DNA of 64,000 nt from positions 1 through 64,000 of the forward strand of contig NZ_BCWW01000002.1 in assembly GCF_001894785.1 (NCBI RefSeq), read 5' to 3'. This DNA is from Rhodococcoides fascians NBRC 12155 = LMG 3623. GTDB lineage: Bacteria; Actinomycetota; Actinomycetes; Mycobacteriales; Mycobacteriaceae. The position numbers and the translations under genes were made by a program. The notes beneath the pieces were generated by a model. The model had not been told where the DNA came from. It saw only the letters and a list, made by a program, of their open reading frames with translations, and searched no databases. How positions within the stretch are numbered: the first letter of the stretch is position 1; each line of letters opens with the position of its first letter. This document shows, piece by piece, positions 26,857 through 35,877 of this stretch.

Positions 26857-26872
26857 TTGCTAAACTTAGCAA
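26857..26872. promoter_or_regulatory. Candidate ArsR operator in front of sulP
   Basis: TTGCTAA-AC-TTAGCAA is a perfect 7-2-7 dyad, AT-rich within GC-rich DNA, 41 bases upstream of the SulP start. A candidate -35 TTGATT (26845-26850) and -10 TAGCAA (26867-26872) with 16-base spacing would place the dyad over the promoter. This layout fits repression by the upstream ArsR protein. Confidence 0.6.
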
Positions 26873-26912
26873 TCAACTGGATCAAGAACGATGAGCTTTC
26901 AGGAAGCGTCGC

Positions 26913-28610
26913 ATGTCCGAACCGACGAAACGCACCCGCACGAACGACGCCCTGAGGGCGGTTTCCGCCCTTCTACCCAGATGGAGCGAGTGGAAGCCCG
27001 CGCTGCGCGCACCCGGTTCGGATCTTCTCGCCGGCCTCATCGTGGCGCTGGTGGCGCTGCCCCTCGCGCTCGGATTCGGAGTCAGCACCGGGCTGGGTGC
27101 AGCGGCGGGACTGACCACCGCCATCATCGCGGGAGTCGTGGCAGCGGTATTCGGTGGCTCACGGTTTCAGGTATCGGGTCCGACCGGTGCGATGACGGTG
27201 GTGCTGGTCCCGATCGTCGCCGAATTCGGGCCGACGGGAGTGCTCGCGGTCGGGCTGCTGGCCGGGATAATTCTGTTGGTGCTCGCGGTAGCAGGAATCG
27301 GCCGAGCTGTGCGGTACATGCCCGCGCCCGTCATCGAAGGATTCACCGCGGGCATCGCCGTTGTCATTGCACTGCAACAGGTTCCGTCGGCGCTGGGTAT
27401 CACGGACGCCGAAGGTGACAAGGTCTGGCAGTCCGCGTTCGATGCCGCCCGTTCGTTTGTCGCGCATGCGAGCATCCTCACCCCCGCTGTGGCGATCGCC
27501 GTCGCGATCGTCATGCTCGTCGGCGGCCGCCTGGCACCGAAGATCCCGTTCTCGTTGGTCGCGGTTGCTGCCGCTACCGTGGCCACCCAGCTGTTCGATC
27601 TGGACATCGCCCGCATCGGCACCATTCCGTCGTCGTTGTCCGCCCCGAGCCTGGGCTTTTTCCACCTGGGTGACGTGACGGCGTTGCTGGCCCCGGCGTG
27701 TGCCGTCGCAGCTCTGGCTGCCCTGGAATCGTTGCTGTCCGCCACCGCCGCGGACTCGATGGGCGTCGGCGCTCGCCACAACCCCGACCGGGAATTGTTC
27801 GGACAGGGCCTTGCGAACATCGCCGCACCCCTGTTCGGGGGCATTCCCGCCACAGGTGCGATCGCCCGGACAGCAGTCAACGTTCGATCCGGTGCCCGCA
27901 CCAGGCTTGCGGCCCTCACCCACGCGGTGATCCTCGCCGTCATCATGTACTCCGCGGCCGGGTTGGTCGCCGATATCCCGCTTGCAGCCCTGGCCGGAGT
28001 GCTGCTCGCAACCACCGTGCGGATGGTCGAGACCGCGTCCATCCGGGCGATCACCCGCGCCGGCCGCGGGGACACCGTGGTGATGGCGGCGACCTTCCTC
28101 GTCACGGTGGTCTTCGATCTCGTGACGGCGGTGGCGGTCGGCGTCGGGTTCGCTGCCGTCCTGGCTCTCCGGGCCGTTGCGCGATCGGCCACGGTCGAGC
28201 AGGTCCCCCTGAACACACTCGATGCGGTCTCGAAGGAAGAAGGAGACCTGCTGCGGGAACACATCGTCGCGTACCGCATCGACGGTGCGCTGTTTTTCGG
28301 TGCCGCGCACAGCTTCCTGCTCGAACTCGCCGACGTCTCGGACGTGAAGGTGGTGATCCTGCGCATGTCCCGAGTCACCACGATCGACGCCACCGGCGCC
28401 ATGGTTCTCAAGGACACCATCACCGAACTCGAACACCGACACATCACCGTCCTGATCTCCGGTGCCAAGCCCGAGCACCTGCGTCCCCTCGCAGCCCTGG
28501 GCGTGTTCACCACCAAGGACGACGACGCTCGACACGTCTTCGACACCACCCCGCAGGCCATCGCCTGTGCACGCACGCTGGTGACCGAGGCGACCACGCC
28601 CCGCGGGTAG
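26913..28610 (+). CDS. SulP-family anion transporter with STAS domain
   Basis: Transporter of 565 residues. About residues 35-420 hold the ten to fourteen membrane spans of the SulP fold, including [15 protein letters not shown] and [14 protein letters not shown] near the anion site. Residues about 440-550 are a cytoplasmic STAS domain ([16 protein letters not shown]). Substrates in the family include sulfate and bicarbonate. AGGAAG precedes the ATG. Regulation by the preceding ArsR is likely from the operator at 26857. Confidence 0.9.
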   Translation: MSEPTKRTRTNDALRAVSALLPRWSEWKPALRAPGSDLLAGLIVALVALPLALGFGVSTGLGAAAGLTTAIIAGVVAAVFGGSRFQVSGPTGAMTVVLVPIVAEFGPTGVLAVGLLAGIILLVLAVAGIGRAVRYMPAPVIEGFTAGIAVVIALQQVPSALGITDAEGDKVWQSAFDAARSFVAHASILTPAVAIAVAIVMLVGGRLAPKIPFSLVAVAAATVATQLFDLDIARIGTIPSSLSAPSLGFFHLGDVTALLAPACAVAALAALESLLSATAADSMGVGARHNPDRELFGQGLANIAAPLFGGIPATGAIARTAVNVRSGARTRLAALTHAVILAVIMYSAAGLVADIPLAALAGVLLATTVRMVETASIRAITRAGRGDTVVMAATFLVTVVFDLVTAVAVGVGFAAVLALRAVARSATVEQVPLNTLDAVSKEEGDLLREHIVAYRIDGALFFGAAHSFLLELADVSDVKVVILRMSRVTTIDATGAMVLKDTITELEHRHITVLISGAKPEHLRPLAALGVFTTKDDDARHVFDTTPQAIACARTLVTEATTPRG

Positions 28611-28650
28611 GGTCGTAGGTCACACTTGCGTACGAAAGGACCAGCTCATC

Positions 28651-30051
28651 GTGGCTCTCGTTGCCGGAATCGACTCTTCCACCCAATCGTGCAAGGTTTT
28701 CGTTCGCGATGCCGACACCGGGGAGTTGGTGCGTCACGGCCGTGCCGGTCATCCCGACGGCACCGAGATCGACCCGCAGCGGTGGAAAGAAGCACTCGAC
28801 GAGGCCGTCGACGCCGCCGGCGGGCTGGACGATGTCGCTGCGGTGTCGGTCGGCGCGCAACAACACGGCATGGTCTGCCTCGACGACAACGGATCCGTGG
28901 TCCGTAAAGCATTGCTGTGGAACGACACTCGATCGGCCCAGGCGGCAGAGGATCTGATCGCGGAGCTCGGCGAGAAGACCGGTGGCGACGGCGGTCAGGC
29001 CTGGGCCGACGCGGTCGGCGTGGTTCCGTTGGCCTCGATCACCGTCGCCAAGCTGCGGTGGCTCGCCGACAACGAGCCCGACAACGCCGATCGCACTGCG
29101 GCGGTGTGCCTTCCGCACGATTGGATCGGCTGGCAGCTCGGTGGCGCGTCGGGGCTCGACGCCTTGGCCACCGATCGCGGCGATGCGAGCGGCACCGGAT
29201 ACTTCTCGGCGGCCACGAACGAGTATCGAACGGATCTGTTGCAGTTGGGCTTTCGTGGCCGCAACCCACTGCTGCCCCGCGTGGCTGCGCCGAATGAGGC
29301 GATAGGCCACACTGCCGCCGGGGCGCTGATCGGCCCGGGTACCGGAGACAATGCCGCGGCGGCGCTTGCCCTCGACGCACAGCCCGGTGATGTGGTGGTC
29401 TCGATAGGCACGTCCGGCGTCGTCTCGGCGGTGACCACCGCAGCCGCGGCCGACGGTTCGGGCCTGGTCGCCGGATTCGCCGACGCCACCGGGCGTCAGC
29501 TGCCGTTGGTGTGCACGCTCAACGCGGCTCGCGTCCTCGATGCGACGGCGCGAATGCTGGGCGTCGATCACGACGAGTTGTCGCGGTTGGCTCTGTCGAC
29601 GACGAGCGACGGTGTGGTGATGGTGCCGTACTTCGAGGGCGAGCGGACGCCCAATCTCCCCGATGCGTCCGGTGCGATTCATGGACTACGACTGAACAAT
29701 TCGACTCCGGGCCACCTGGCTCGCGCTGCCGTCGAAGGACTGCTGTGCGGACTGGCCGACGGTATCGACTACCTGCGTGCACAGGGAGTGGACGTGCAGC
29801 GAGTACTGCTCATCGGCGGCGGTGCGAAGTCCGCGGCGCTCCGAGCCTTGGCCCCGGCAATTCTCGGGGTGCCGGTGGCCGTACCCGAGCCCGGTGAATA
29901 CGTCGCCGACGGGGCAGCGCGCCAGGCAGCATGGACTTTGGCCGGGACCAGTGAACCGCCGACCTGGGCGCAGGCCACCTCGAAGACATACGAGGCAGAC
30001 CCCACGCCGGCGGTGCGAGAGCGCTACGCGCATGTGAGTGGAAACTCGTAG
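28651..30051 (+). CDS. xylB: Xylulokinase
   Basis: FGGY-family sugar kinase of 466 residues. The N-terminal ATPase core starts [10 protein letters not shown] (6-15); [10 protein letters not shown] and LLWNDTRS are the sugar-site blocks of xylulokinases; GTSGV and [12 protein letters not shown] form the second nucleotide domain. It makes xylulose 5-phosphate for the pentose phosphate pathway. No xylose isomerase is nearby. The GTG start has AAAGGA 11 bases upstream. The last seven residues and the TAG stop are encoded inside palindromic repeat copy D, so the native tail may have been replaced by the repeat. Confidence 0.92.
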   Translation: MALVAGIDSSTQSCKVFVRDADTGELVRHGRAGHPDGTEIDPQRWKEALDEAVDAAGGLDDVAAVSVGAQQHGMVCLDDNGSVVRKALLWNDTRSAQAAEDLIAELGEKTGGDGGQAWADAVGVVPLASITVAKLRWLADNEPDNADRTAAVCLPHDWIGWQLGGASGLDALATDRGDASGTGYFSAATNEYRTDLLQLGFRGRNPLLPRVAAPNEAIGHTAAGALIGPGTGDNAAAALALDAQPGDVVVSIGTSGVVSAVTTAAAADGSGLVAGFADATGRQLPLVCTLNAARVLDATARMLGVDHDELSRLALSTTSDGVVMVPYFEGERTPNLPDASGAIHGLRLNNSTPGHLARAAVEGLLCGLADGIDYLRAQGVDVQRVLLIGGGAKSAALRALAPAILGVPVAVPEPGEYVADGAARQAAWTLAGTSEPPTWAQATSKTYEADPTPAVRERYAHVSGNS

Positions 30052-30076
30052 CAGGGGTCGAGTTTCCACGCACATG
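30031..30076. repeat. Intergenic palindromic repeat (copy D) overlapping the xylB stop
   Basis: CATGTGAGTGGAAACTCG (30031-30048) pairs with 30059-30076 in 17 of 18 positions. The loop, read on the minus strand, extends the CGACCCCTGCTACGA motif shared with copies A and E. A second hairpin, GCGGC-GCA-GCCGC (30076-30088), abuts it and ends at the stop codon of the convergent gene. The xylB TAG is at 30049-30051. Confidence 0.85.
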
Positions 30077-30088
30077 CGGCGCAGCCGC

Positions 30089-31162
30089 TCAGGGAATCAG
30101 ACGTGCATCTCGGTAACGCTGAATCACCGAGGCGATGGCATCGGGCGTGGATCGGAAGCCCAAGAAGCCGGCCTTCTTGGACTTGTTCATGTCCGTCAGG
30201 CATTCCATGTCGCGGCCGAGGTCACCGTCGGTGTGCCACCACGACGCCAGCCGTGAGACGTCGCTCTCCACCAGATCGTGCTTCTCGGCGATCCGCTTCC
30301 ACGTCGCGGCCGCGTCGGACATGCGGGGTTCGAGGGGACGCGGCTCGGTGTCGAAGCCCTCGGGCTCGACGCCGAAGTGCTCGGCGAACTGCGGCCACAG
30401 CCAGCGCCAGCGAAAGACGTCACCGTTGGCGATGTTGAACGCCTCGTTGCGCGCGTTGTCGTCGGTTGCCGCCCAAATCATCTGCTCGGCGAGCAAGTCG
30501 GCGTCGGTGAGGTCGGTCAAGCCGTTCCACTGGGTTTCGGAGCCGGGGAAGACGAACTTCTCGCCCAGTTCTTTGCAGATCGACGCGTAGACGGACAGCG
30601 TCAGCATCATGTTCATCGCGTTGCCCACGGCAAAACCGGAGACGGTGTGTGCGCGGTGCACGCTCCACCCGAATCCGAGTTTCTCTGCGCCGGCGAACAG
30701 TTCGTCTTCCTGCGCGTAGTAGAAGTTCGGCGTGTCGAGGCGGTCCTCGGTTTCGTGGAACGGCGTCTCGGCCATCACGGCCTCACCGTATGCATCGAAC
30801 GGGCCGAGGTAGTGCTTGAGTCCGGTCATCAGCGCGACGTGCTTCACCGAATCGAGGGGACCGAGAACGTTCAGCACGTTGCGGAGGGTCGCCGAGTTGA
30901 CCTCGATGTTCTCCTGCTCGGAGTCCTTCTTCATCCACGCGGTGAAGAACACGACCTCGGGGCGGACGTCCTTCAGCGCGTCCTCGAGGGACTGCGGGTC
31001 CAGCAGATCCGCCGCGACCGGCACGACGCCGTCGACGGGGGTACTGCCGCTCCGACTCAGTCCGTAGGTGGTCCAGCCTGCATCGAGTGCTGCGCGGCAC
31101 AGCGCCTGCCCGGAAATGCCGGTGGCACCGACGATCAACGCGCGCGTGGTGTTCGTAGTCAT
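30089..31162 (-). CDS. PRISE-type enone reductase (progesterone 5-beta-reductase-like SDR)
   Basis: Extended SDR of 357 residues. The cofactor motif GATGISG is at 12-18. Lys116 in TGLKHYLGPF and Tyr148 in NFYYAQED match the Lys147/Tyr179 pair of plant progesterone 5-beta-reductase, with the same 32-residue spacing, and both surrounding motifs are PRISE hallmarks. These enzymes reduce activated C=C bonds of enones with NADPH. Bacterial members are known but their natural substrates are mostly not. It converges on xylB with only the repeat between. Confidence 0.85.
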   Translation of the reverse strand: MTTNTTRALIVGATGISGQALCRAALDAGWTTYGLSRSGSTPVDGVVPVAADLLDPQSLEDALKDVRPEVVFFTAWMKKDSEQENIEVNSATLRNVLNVLGPLDSVKHVALMTGLKHYLGPFDAYGEAVMAETPFHETEDRLDTPNFYYAQEDELFAGAEKLGFGWSVHRAHTVSGFAVGNAMNMMLTLSVYASICKELGEKFVFPGSETQWNGLTDLTDADLLAEQMIWAATDDNARNEAFNIANGDVFRWRWLWPQFAEHFGVEPEGFDTEPRPLEPRMSDAAATWKRIAEKHDLVESDVSRLASWWHTDGDLGRDMECLTDMNKSKKAGFLGFRSTPDAIASVIQRYRDARLIP

Positions 31163-31208
31163 CGAATCCGGTTACCCACTGGAGCCGATGCAACACGTGA
31201 CGCTTCAC

Positions 31209-31949
31209 TCACGTCAGGGCCAGTACTTGCTGGACCACCAGCACGATCGCGCCCACGGCCGAGACGGCGATTGCCGTGATACGTAGGCGTCGCCGATCGA
31301 GAACTCGGTTGATCACCCGAGAGAGCAGGAACCCCAGAACTGTCGCCGGGGCCAGGAACGCGAACAGCGTGGCGGTGTGGCTGTTCACCGCTCCGGCCAC
31401 CGTCAACACCGCGATGGAAATGATCGAGCCGACGAGGAAGAAGCAACTCATGGTGCTGCGGAGTTCGGCTCCGGAGTTGCCTTGCCACACCAGAGCCATC
31501 GGTGGCCCACCGATGGAGGTGGCGGTTCCCAGAACTCCCGACGCGGCCCCGGCGACGACGAGATTACGTCTGTGCGGCAACGGAACCCAGCCGAACGACG
31601 TCAGCGCGACGCCGCCCAGGACCACGAGTGCCAACAGTATCGCCAGCCCGCGTTCGGGCAACAGGACCAGTAGCAGCGCACCCACCACCGAGCCGGGGAG
31701 TCGTCCGGCGAGTGCCCACCCGGCTCCCGAGAGATCGAGAGCCGTCCGGTCGCGTACCAGTACGAGCACGCTGACCACGACCGCGAGCATGATCAGCGTT
31801 CCCGGTACCAGTCCGGGGTCGACGATGGCCACGATGGGGGCGGCCAGCATGCCCATGCCGAAGCCGATCGACGCCTGCATCGCGGATGCGAAGAAGATCG
31901 CGAGCGCGACGACGACGAAGCCGGTGACACTCAGGTGCGTGAGTGTCAT
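31209..31949 (-). CDS. TSUP (TauE/SafE) family membrane transporter
   Basis: Membrane protein of 246 residues with about eight spans. The two family half-repeats are visible: QASIGFGMGMLAAPI (N-terminal) and GVLGTATSIGGPPMAL (C-terminal). TSUP proteins move sulfite, sulfonates, sulfoacetate or other organic anions. Its start overlaps the upstream ATPase stop by ATGA, so it is the last gene of the peptide-type ABC operon and is translated with it. The pairing suggests a shared substrate or efflux of a breakdown product. Confidence 0.85.
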   Translation of the reverse strand: MTLTHLSVTGFVVVALAIFFASAMQASIGFGMGMLAAPIVAIVDPGLVPGTLIMLAVVVSVLVLVRDRTALDLSGAGWALAGRLPGSVVGALLLVLLPERGLAILLALVVLGGVALTSFGWVPLPHRRNLVVAGAASGVLGTATSIGGPPMALVWQGNSGAELRSTMSCFFLVGSIISIAVLTVAGAVNSHTATLFAFLAPATVLGFLLSRVINRVLDRRRLRITAIAVSAVGAIVLVVQQVLALT

Positions 31950-32941
31950 GTTCCGGCGGCGACGAGACCGAGATTTCCTGCCACGAGCGGATAATGGCAT
32001 TCGGCAACATGATCGGCCTCGTCGGCGTCGTGTGCGACGGGTGGTGCGTCGCTCGCGCACAGGTCGGTCGCCTTCCAGCAGCGAGTACGGAAACGGCATC
32101 CCGACGGCGGATTCAGTGGCGACGGCACCTCGCCTTTCAGCAGAATCTTGTCCCCGCGGCTCGACGCGTCGAGTGTGGGTGCGGCCGACATCAACGCTGC
32201 GGTGTAGGGGTGGGCGGGCCGATCGAATACTGCCTCGGTGGCTCCGGATTCGACGATGCGGCCCAGGTACATCACCGCGACTCGGTCGGCGACGTGCCGG
32301 ACCACCGAGAGATCGTGCGAGATGAAGACGTAGGAGATGCTGAGTTGCTTCTGCAGATCGTTGAGCAGGTTGAGCACCTGGGCCTGGACCGAGAGATCGA
32401 GAGCCGACACCGGCTCGTCGCAGATGATGACGTCGGGGTTCAGTGCCAGAGCTCGCGCGATGCCGAGGCGCTGGCGCTGACCGCCGGAGAACTCCTGTGG
32501 GAACCGGTTCTCGTCGCTCGGCCGCAAGCCCACCAGATGCAGCAGCTCACGCACCCGCGCGGAGCGGTCACGCCGAGTCTTGTACAGGCCCTTGTGGGTT
32601 CGCCACGGCTCGCCGATGATGTCACCTGCCGTCATGCGCGAGTTCAGTGAACCGTACGGGTCCTGGAAGACCATCTGTACTCGTCGACGCCACGCGAGGA
32701 GGTCCTTGCCGCGCAGCGCGAACGGATCGATGCCGTCGAAGGCGACGGTGCCCGAGTCGGGTCGTTCGAGCATCATCAGGGTGCGAGCGAGAGTGGACTT
32801 GCCGCAGCCGGATTCGCCCACGAGGCCGAGGGTCTCGCCACGTCGTAGATCGAGGTCGATGGCGTCGAGGGCCCGGAGCTTCCCGCGGCCGACGTCGAAG
32901 GTCTTGTTCAGGCCGCGCACGGTCAGCAGTTGCTCAGACAT
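31946..32941 (-). CDS. Peptide/nickel-class ABC importer ATPase, DppF/OppF type
   Basis: ATPase of 331 residues. Walker A GESGCGKST is at 42-50, and FSGGQRQRLGIARAL and VIICDEPVSALD are the signature and Walker B. The C-terminal oligopeptide-transporter domain contains a cysteine set (CRFRTRCWKATDLC and a later CHYP) known in this subfamily. It overlaps dppD by eight bases and the TSUP gene by four. Confidence 0.92.
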   Translation of the reverse strand: MSEQLLTVRGLNKTFDVGRGKLRALDAIDLDLRRGETLGLVGESGCGKSTLARTLMMLERPDSGTVAFDGIDPFALRGKDLLAWRRRVQMVFQDPYGSLNSRMTAGDIIGEPWRTHKGLYKTRRDRSARVRELLHLVGLRPSDENRFPQEFSGGQRQRLGIARALALNPDVIICDEPVSALDLSVQAQVLNLLNDLQKQLSISYVFISHDLSVVRHVADRVAVMYLGRIVESGATEAVFDRPAHPYTAALMSAAPTLDASSRGDKILLKGEVPSPLNPPSGCRFRTRCWKATDLCASDAPPVAHDADEADHVAECHYPLVAGNLGLVAAGT

Positions 32942-33959
32942 GGCTGGGTACCTCGTTCGGGAAGTGGCAGGCCGACATCCGGCCGGTGCCGACGGATTCG
33001 AGCGGCGGTCGAGTGCTGATGCAGATCTCGCGGGCGAGAGGGCAGCGGGCCTGATAGACGCATCCGCTGGGAATGGAATGCAGATCCGGTGGGGTGCCGC
33101 CGATGGATTTGAGATCCTCGCCGCGGACGGCGTGCACGGGTACCGAGTCGAGCAGACCCTTGGTGTAGGGGTGGCGCGGCGATCCGAACACCTCCGAAAC
33201 CAACCCGGTTTCGACGACGTTGCCCGCGTACATGATTGCCACTCGATCGGCTTCTTCGGCCACCAGAGCGAGGTCGTGGGTGATGAGTACGACGGCCATG
33301 TCGTGCTCGGTGCGCAATTCCTTGAGCAGTGCCATGATCTGCGCCTGCACGGTCACGTCGAGGGCGGTGGTCGGTTCGTCGGCCAGCAGTACCGACGGAC
33401 TCAGGGCCACGGCCATCGCGATCAGCAGGCGCTGCCGCATGCCGCCGGAGAACTGGTGCGGGTAGGAGTCGGCGCGTGATTCGGGCTCGGGGATACCGAC
33501 GCGGGCCATCAGGGCGATGGCCTCGACTCGCGCCTGCTTGGCCGACATACCCCGGTGGATCCGAAACGGCTCGGCCAGTTGAGTTCCCACGGTATAGACG
33601 GGATTGAGTGCGGTCAGTGCATCCTGGAAGACGATGGCCAGTTCGGTGGCCGCGATCGTGCGTCGCACCTTGGTCTTGGCGGTGACCAAATCGACGTCGC
33701 CCATCTCCACCGAGCCGCCGGTGATGTCGGCGATCGGCTCGAGCAACCCGACGATGGCCTGTGCCGTCATCGACTTGCCGCAGCCGGATTCACCGAGCAG
33801 AGCCAGGGTTTCACCGCGGCGAGCGCTGAAGGTGACGTTGTCGACGGCGCGGATGACACCCGACGGCGTTCGCAGGTCGACGGTCAGTCCGCGTACGTCC
33901 AGGGCGACACTGCCGGTGTCGGGTCGCGCCGACGGTGCGCTGGTTGCCGGTGCGCTCAT
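32934..33959 (-). CDS. Peptide/nickel-class ABC importer ATPase, DppD/OppD type
   Basis: ATPase of 341 residues with Walker A GESGCGKS (56-63), signature FSGGMRQR (170-177) and Walker B LLADEP (191-196). The C-terminal region has the matching cysteine pattern (CVYQARCPLAREIC, CHF). Start at 33959 overlaps the upstream permease stop by ATGA. It forms the heterodimeric motor with the DppF-type subunit. Confidence 0.92.
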   Translation of the reverse strand: MSAPATSAPSARPDTGSVALDVRGLTVDLRTPSGVIRAVDNVTFSARRGETLALLGESGCGKSMTAQAIVGLLEPIADITGGSVEMGDVDLVTAKTKVRRTIAATELAIVFQDALTALNPVYTVGTQLAEPFRIHRGMSAKQARVEAIALMARVGIPEPESRADSYPHQFSGGMRQRLLIAMAVALSPSVLLADEPTTALDVTVQAQIMALLKELRTEHDMAVVLITHDLALVAEEADRVAIMYAGNVVETGLVSEVFGSPRHPYTKGLLDSVPVHAVRGEDLKSIGGTPPDLHSIPSGCVYQARCPLAREICISTRPPLESVGTGRMSACHFPNEVPSHV

Positions 33960-34942
33960 GAGACGACCTTTCGTGCGGGGATCAGGCGAGACCGCTTGGA
34001 GCGGGGGACATTGAGTCGCCACCGCTGCGCGGGATCGGTGGCGATGCGGGCCCAGGCGGCGAGAACGGTGGCCGAGACGGTCGTCAACACGATCGCGAGG
34101 CCGGGGAAGAAGGAGAGCCACCAGGCGGTCTGCAGGTAGGTGCGGCCCTGCGAGACCATCAGGCCCCAGGAGACGTCGGGCGGCTGAATGCCGATGCCCA
34201 GGAAGCTCAGTGACGACTCGGCCAGGATGACGAAGCAGAAGTCCAGGGTTGCGACGGTCAGCAGAGTCGGCAGCAGAATCGGTGCCACGTGACGCCGGAT
34301 CACCGATCCGCTCTTCGCGCCGAACGTACGGGCAGCGTCCACGAACAACCGACTCTGCAGTTCTGCGGACTCGGCGCGGGCGGTACGCAGGTAGATCGGG
34401 ATACGCGTGACCGTCAGGACCAGAACGATGTTCGCGGCACTGGGCGAGAAGACGTAGAGCACGACGACGGCCATCAGCAGGGACGGAAAGCTGAGGATGA
34501 CGTCGGCGACGCGCATCGCCGCGGTCTCGCGCCAGCCGCGATGGAAACCGGCCCACATACCGATGAACGAGCCGATGATCGCCGAAAGGATCACTGCTGG
34601 AATGGCCACCGAGAGTGTGGTTCTGCTGGCGACGATCAGCCGTGCCAACATGCTGCGTCCCAGTGGATCCGTGCCGAAGATGTTCATCCAGCCGGTGTCG
34701 AGGGTGAACGGTGGCAGGTTGGAGCGGTCGAGATCCTGATCGGTGGCGGCGTCACCGACCAGCATCGGGCCGAAGATTGCGGTGAGGAAGACCAGCACCA
34801 GGATTGCGGCAGCGACGGTGGCCACCCTGTCTCGCAGGAGTAGCTTCCACAGCGGGGCCGACGTCTTGCGGGCTTCCACCGGAGCCGTCGGTGGAACATC
34901 CTCCGGCTCGGATGTTTTCGGTGCTTCGAAGTCGAGTGACAT
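33956..34942 (-). CDS. Peptide/nickel-class ABC importer permease, DppC type
   Basis: Permease of 328 residues with a 35-residue polar N-terminus and about six spans. FGTDPLGRSMLARLI is the typical DppC entry motif and the docking loop is at DAARTFGAKSGSVIRRH. It lies four bases after dppB and is coupled to dppD by ATGA. Confidence 0.92.
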   Translation of the reverse strand: MSLDFEAPKTSEPEDVPPTAPVEARKTSAPLWKLLLRDRVATVAAAILVLVFLTAIFGPMLVGDAATDQDLDRSNLPPFTLDTGWMNIFGTDPLGRSMLARLIVASRTTLSVAIPAVILSAIIGSFIGMWAGFHRGWRETAAMRVADVILSFPSLLMAVVVLYVFSPSAANIVLVLTVTRIPIYLRTARAESAELQSRLFVDAARTFGAKSGSVIRRHVAPILLPTLLTVATLDFCFVILAESSLSFLGIGIQPPDVSWGLMVSQGRTYLQTAWWLSFFPGLAIVLTTVSATVLAAWARIATDPAQRWRLNVPRSKRSRLIPARKVVS

Positions 34943-34946
34943 GTTC

Positions 34947-35876
34947 TTAGACCTTCACCTTGTCGCGAACCCGGGCATCGAGCAGTGCATAGCAGGCATC
35001 GATGACGATGTTGAGCACGAAGATGCTCACCGCCGTCAACAGCACGGCCGCCTGCAGAACAGCGAAGTCGCGCTGCAGGATGGCGTCGATCATCAGTTTT
35101 CCGATACCGGGCCAGCCGAAGATGGCCTCGACCACCACTGCGCCGTTGACGAGCCCGACCATCAGGTCGCCTGCGACAGTCAACGCCGGTGCCGCGGCGT
35201 TGCGCAGAGCGTGGTGGGTGACGACCCGAAGGTCGCCTGCCCCTTTGCTTCTCGCCAATCGAACGTATGGTGCCGACAGCGCCGAGACCATCGCGCCACG
35301 GACGACCTGTGTCAGGACTCCGAGCGGTCGAATGAGCAGTGTGGCAATCGGCAACACCCAGGAGAGCATTCCGCTGTCCACGCCGGAGGTGGGCAGCCAA
35401 CCGAACAGGATGGCGAAGACGTAGACGCCCATGATGGCGAACCAGAAGTCGGGAATGGATGCGGCCGTCATCGACAGCAGGCTCGAGATGCGATCGGCGA
35501 GCGAGTTCGGCCGGTATGCGGCCCAGCAGCCGATGATCACCGCACCGAGGATGGCGAGGAACATCGTTGCGAACGCCAGCTGCAGCGTTGCGGGGAAGGC
35601 GCGTAAGGCCATCGCCGACGCGTCCTCACCGGTGCGGAGCGACTGCCCGAAATCGAGTTGTACGACACCTTTGAAGTAGTCAAGCAACTGAGTCAGCACC
35701 GGCTGATCGAAGCCGTTGGTGGCACGGAATGCTTCGCGTTGGGCCTGGGTCGCGGATTCGGGGAGGTACAGGCTGGTGGGGTCGCCGGTGAGCCGGGCGA
35801 GAAAGAAGACGCCCAGCAGAACGACGAACAGCGGGATCAAGCTGGTGTAGATCCGTCGGCGCAGAAATCTGAACAT
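34947..35876 (-). CDS. Peptide/nickel-class ABC importer permease, DppB type
   Basis: Permease of 309 residues with six spans. It starts with RRRIYTSLIPLFVVLLGVFFL and carries LDFGQSLRTG and the docking loop YVRLARSKGAGDLRVV. One base separates it from the binding-protein gene stop. Substrate specificity rests with the binding protein. Confidence 0.92.
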   Translation of the reverse strand: MFRFLRRRIYTSLIPLFVVLLGVFFLARLTGDPTSLYLPESATQAQREAFRATNGFDQPVLTQLLDYFKGVVQLDFGQSLRTGEDASAMALRAFPATLQLAFATMFLAILGAVIIGCWAAYRPNSLADRISSLLSMTAASIPDFWFAIMGVYVFAILFGWLPTSGVDSGMLSWVLPIATLLIRPLGVLTQVVRGAMVSALSAPYVRLARSKGAGDLRVVTHHALRNAAAPALTVAGDLMVGLVNGAVVVEAIFGWPGIGKLMIDAILQRDFAVLQAAVLLTAVSIFVLNIVIDACYALLDARVRDKVKV

Positions 35877-35877
35877 G

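Noticed and set aside
27159-28597. Two long overlapping minus-strand frames opposite sulP
   Set aside because: Low-complexity Asp/Gly/Arg or Ala/Thr/Arg sequence, typical of antisense frames to membrane-protein genes.
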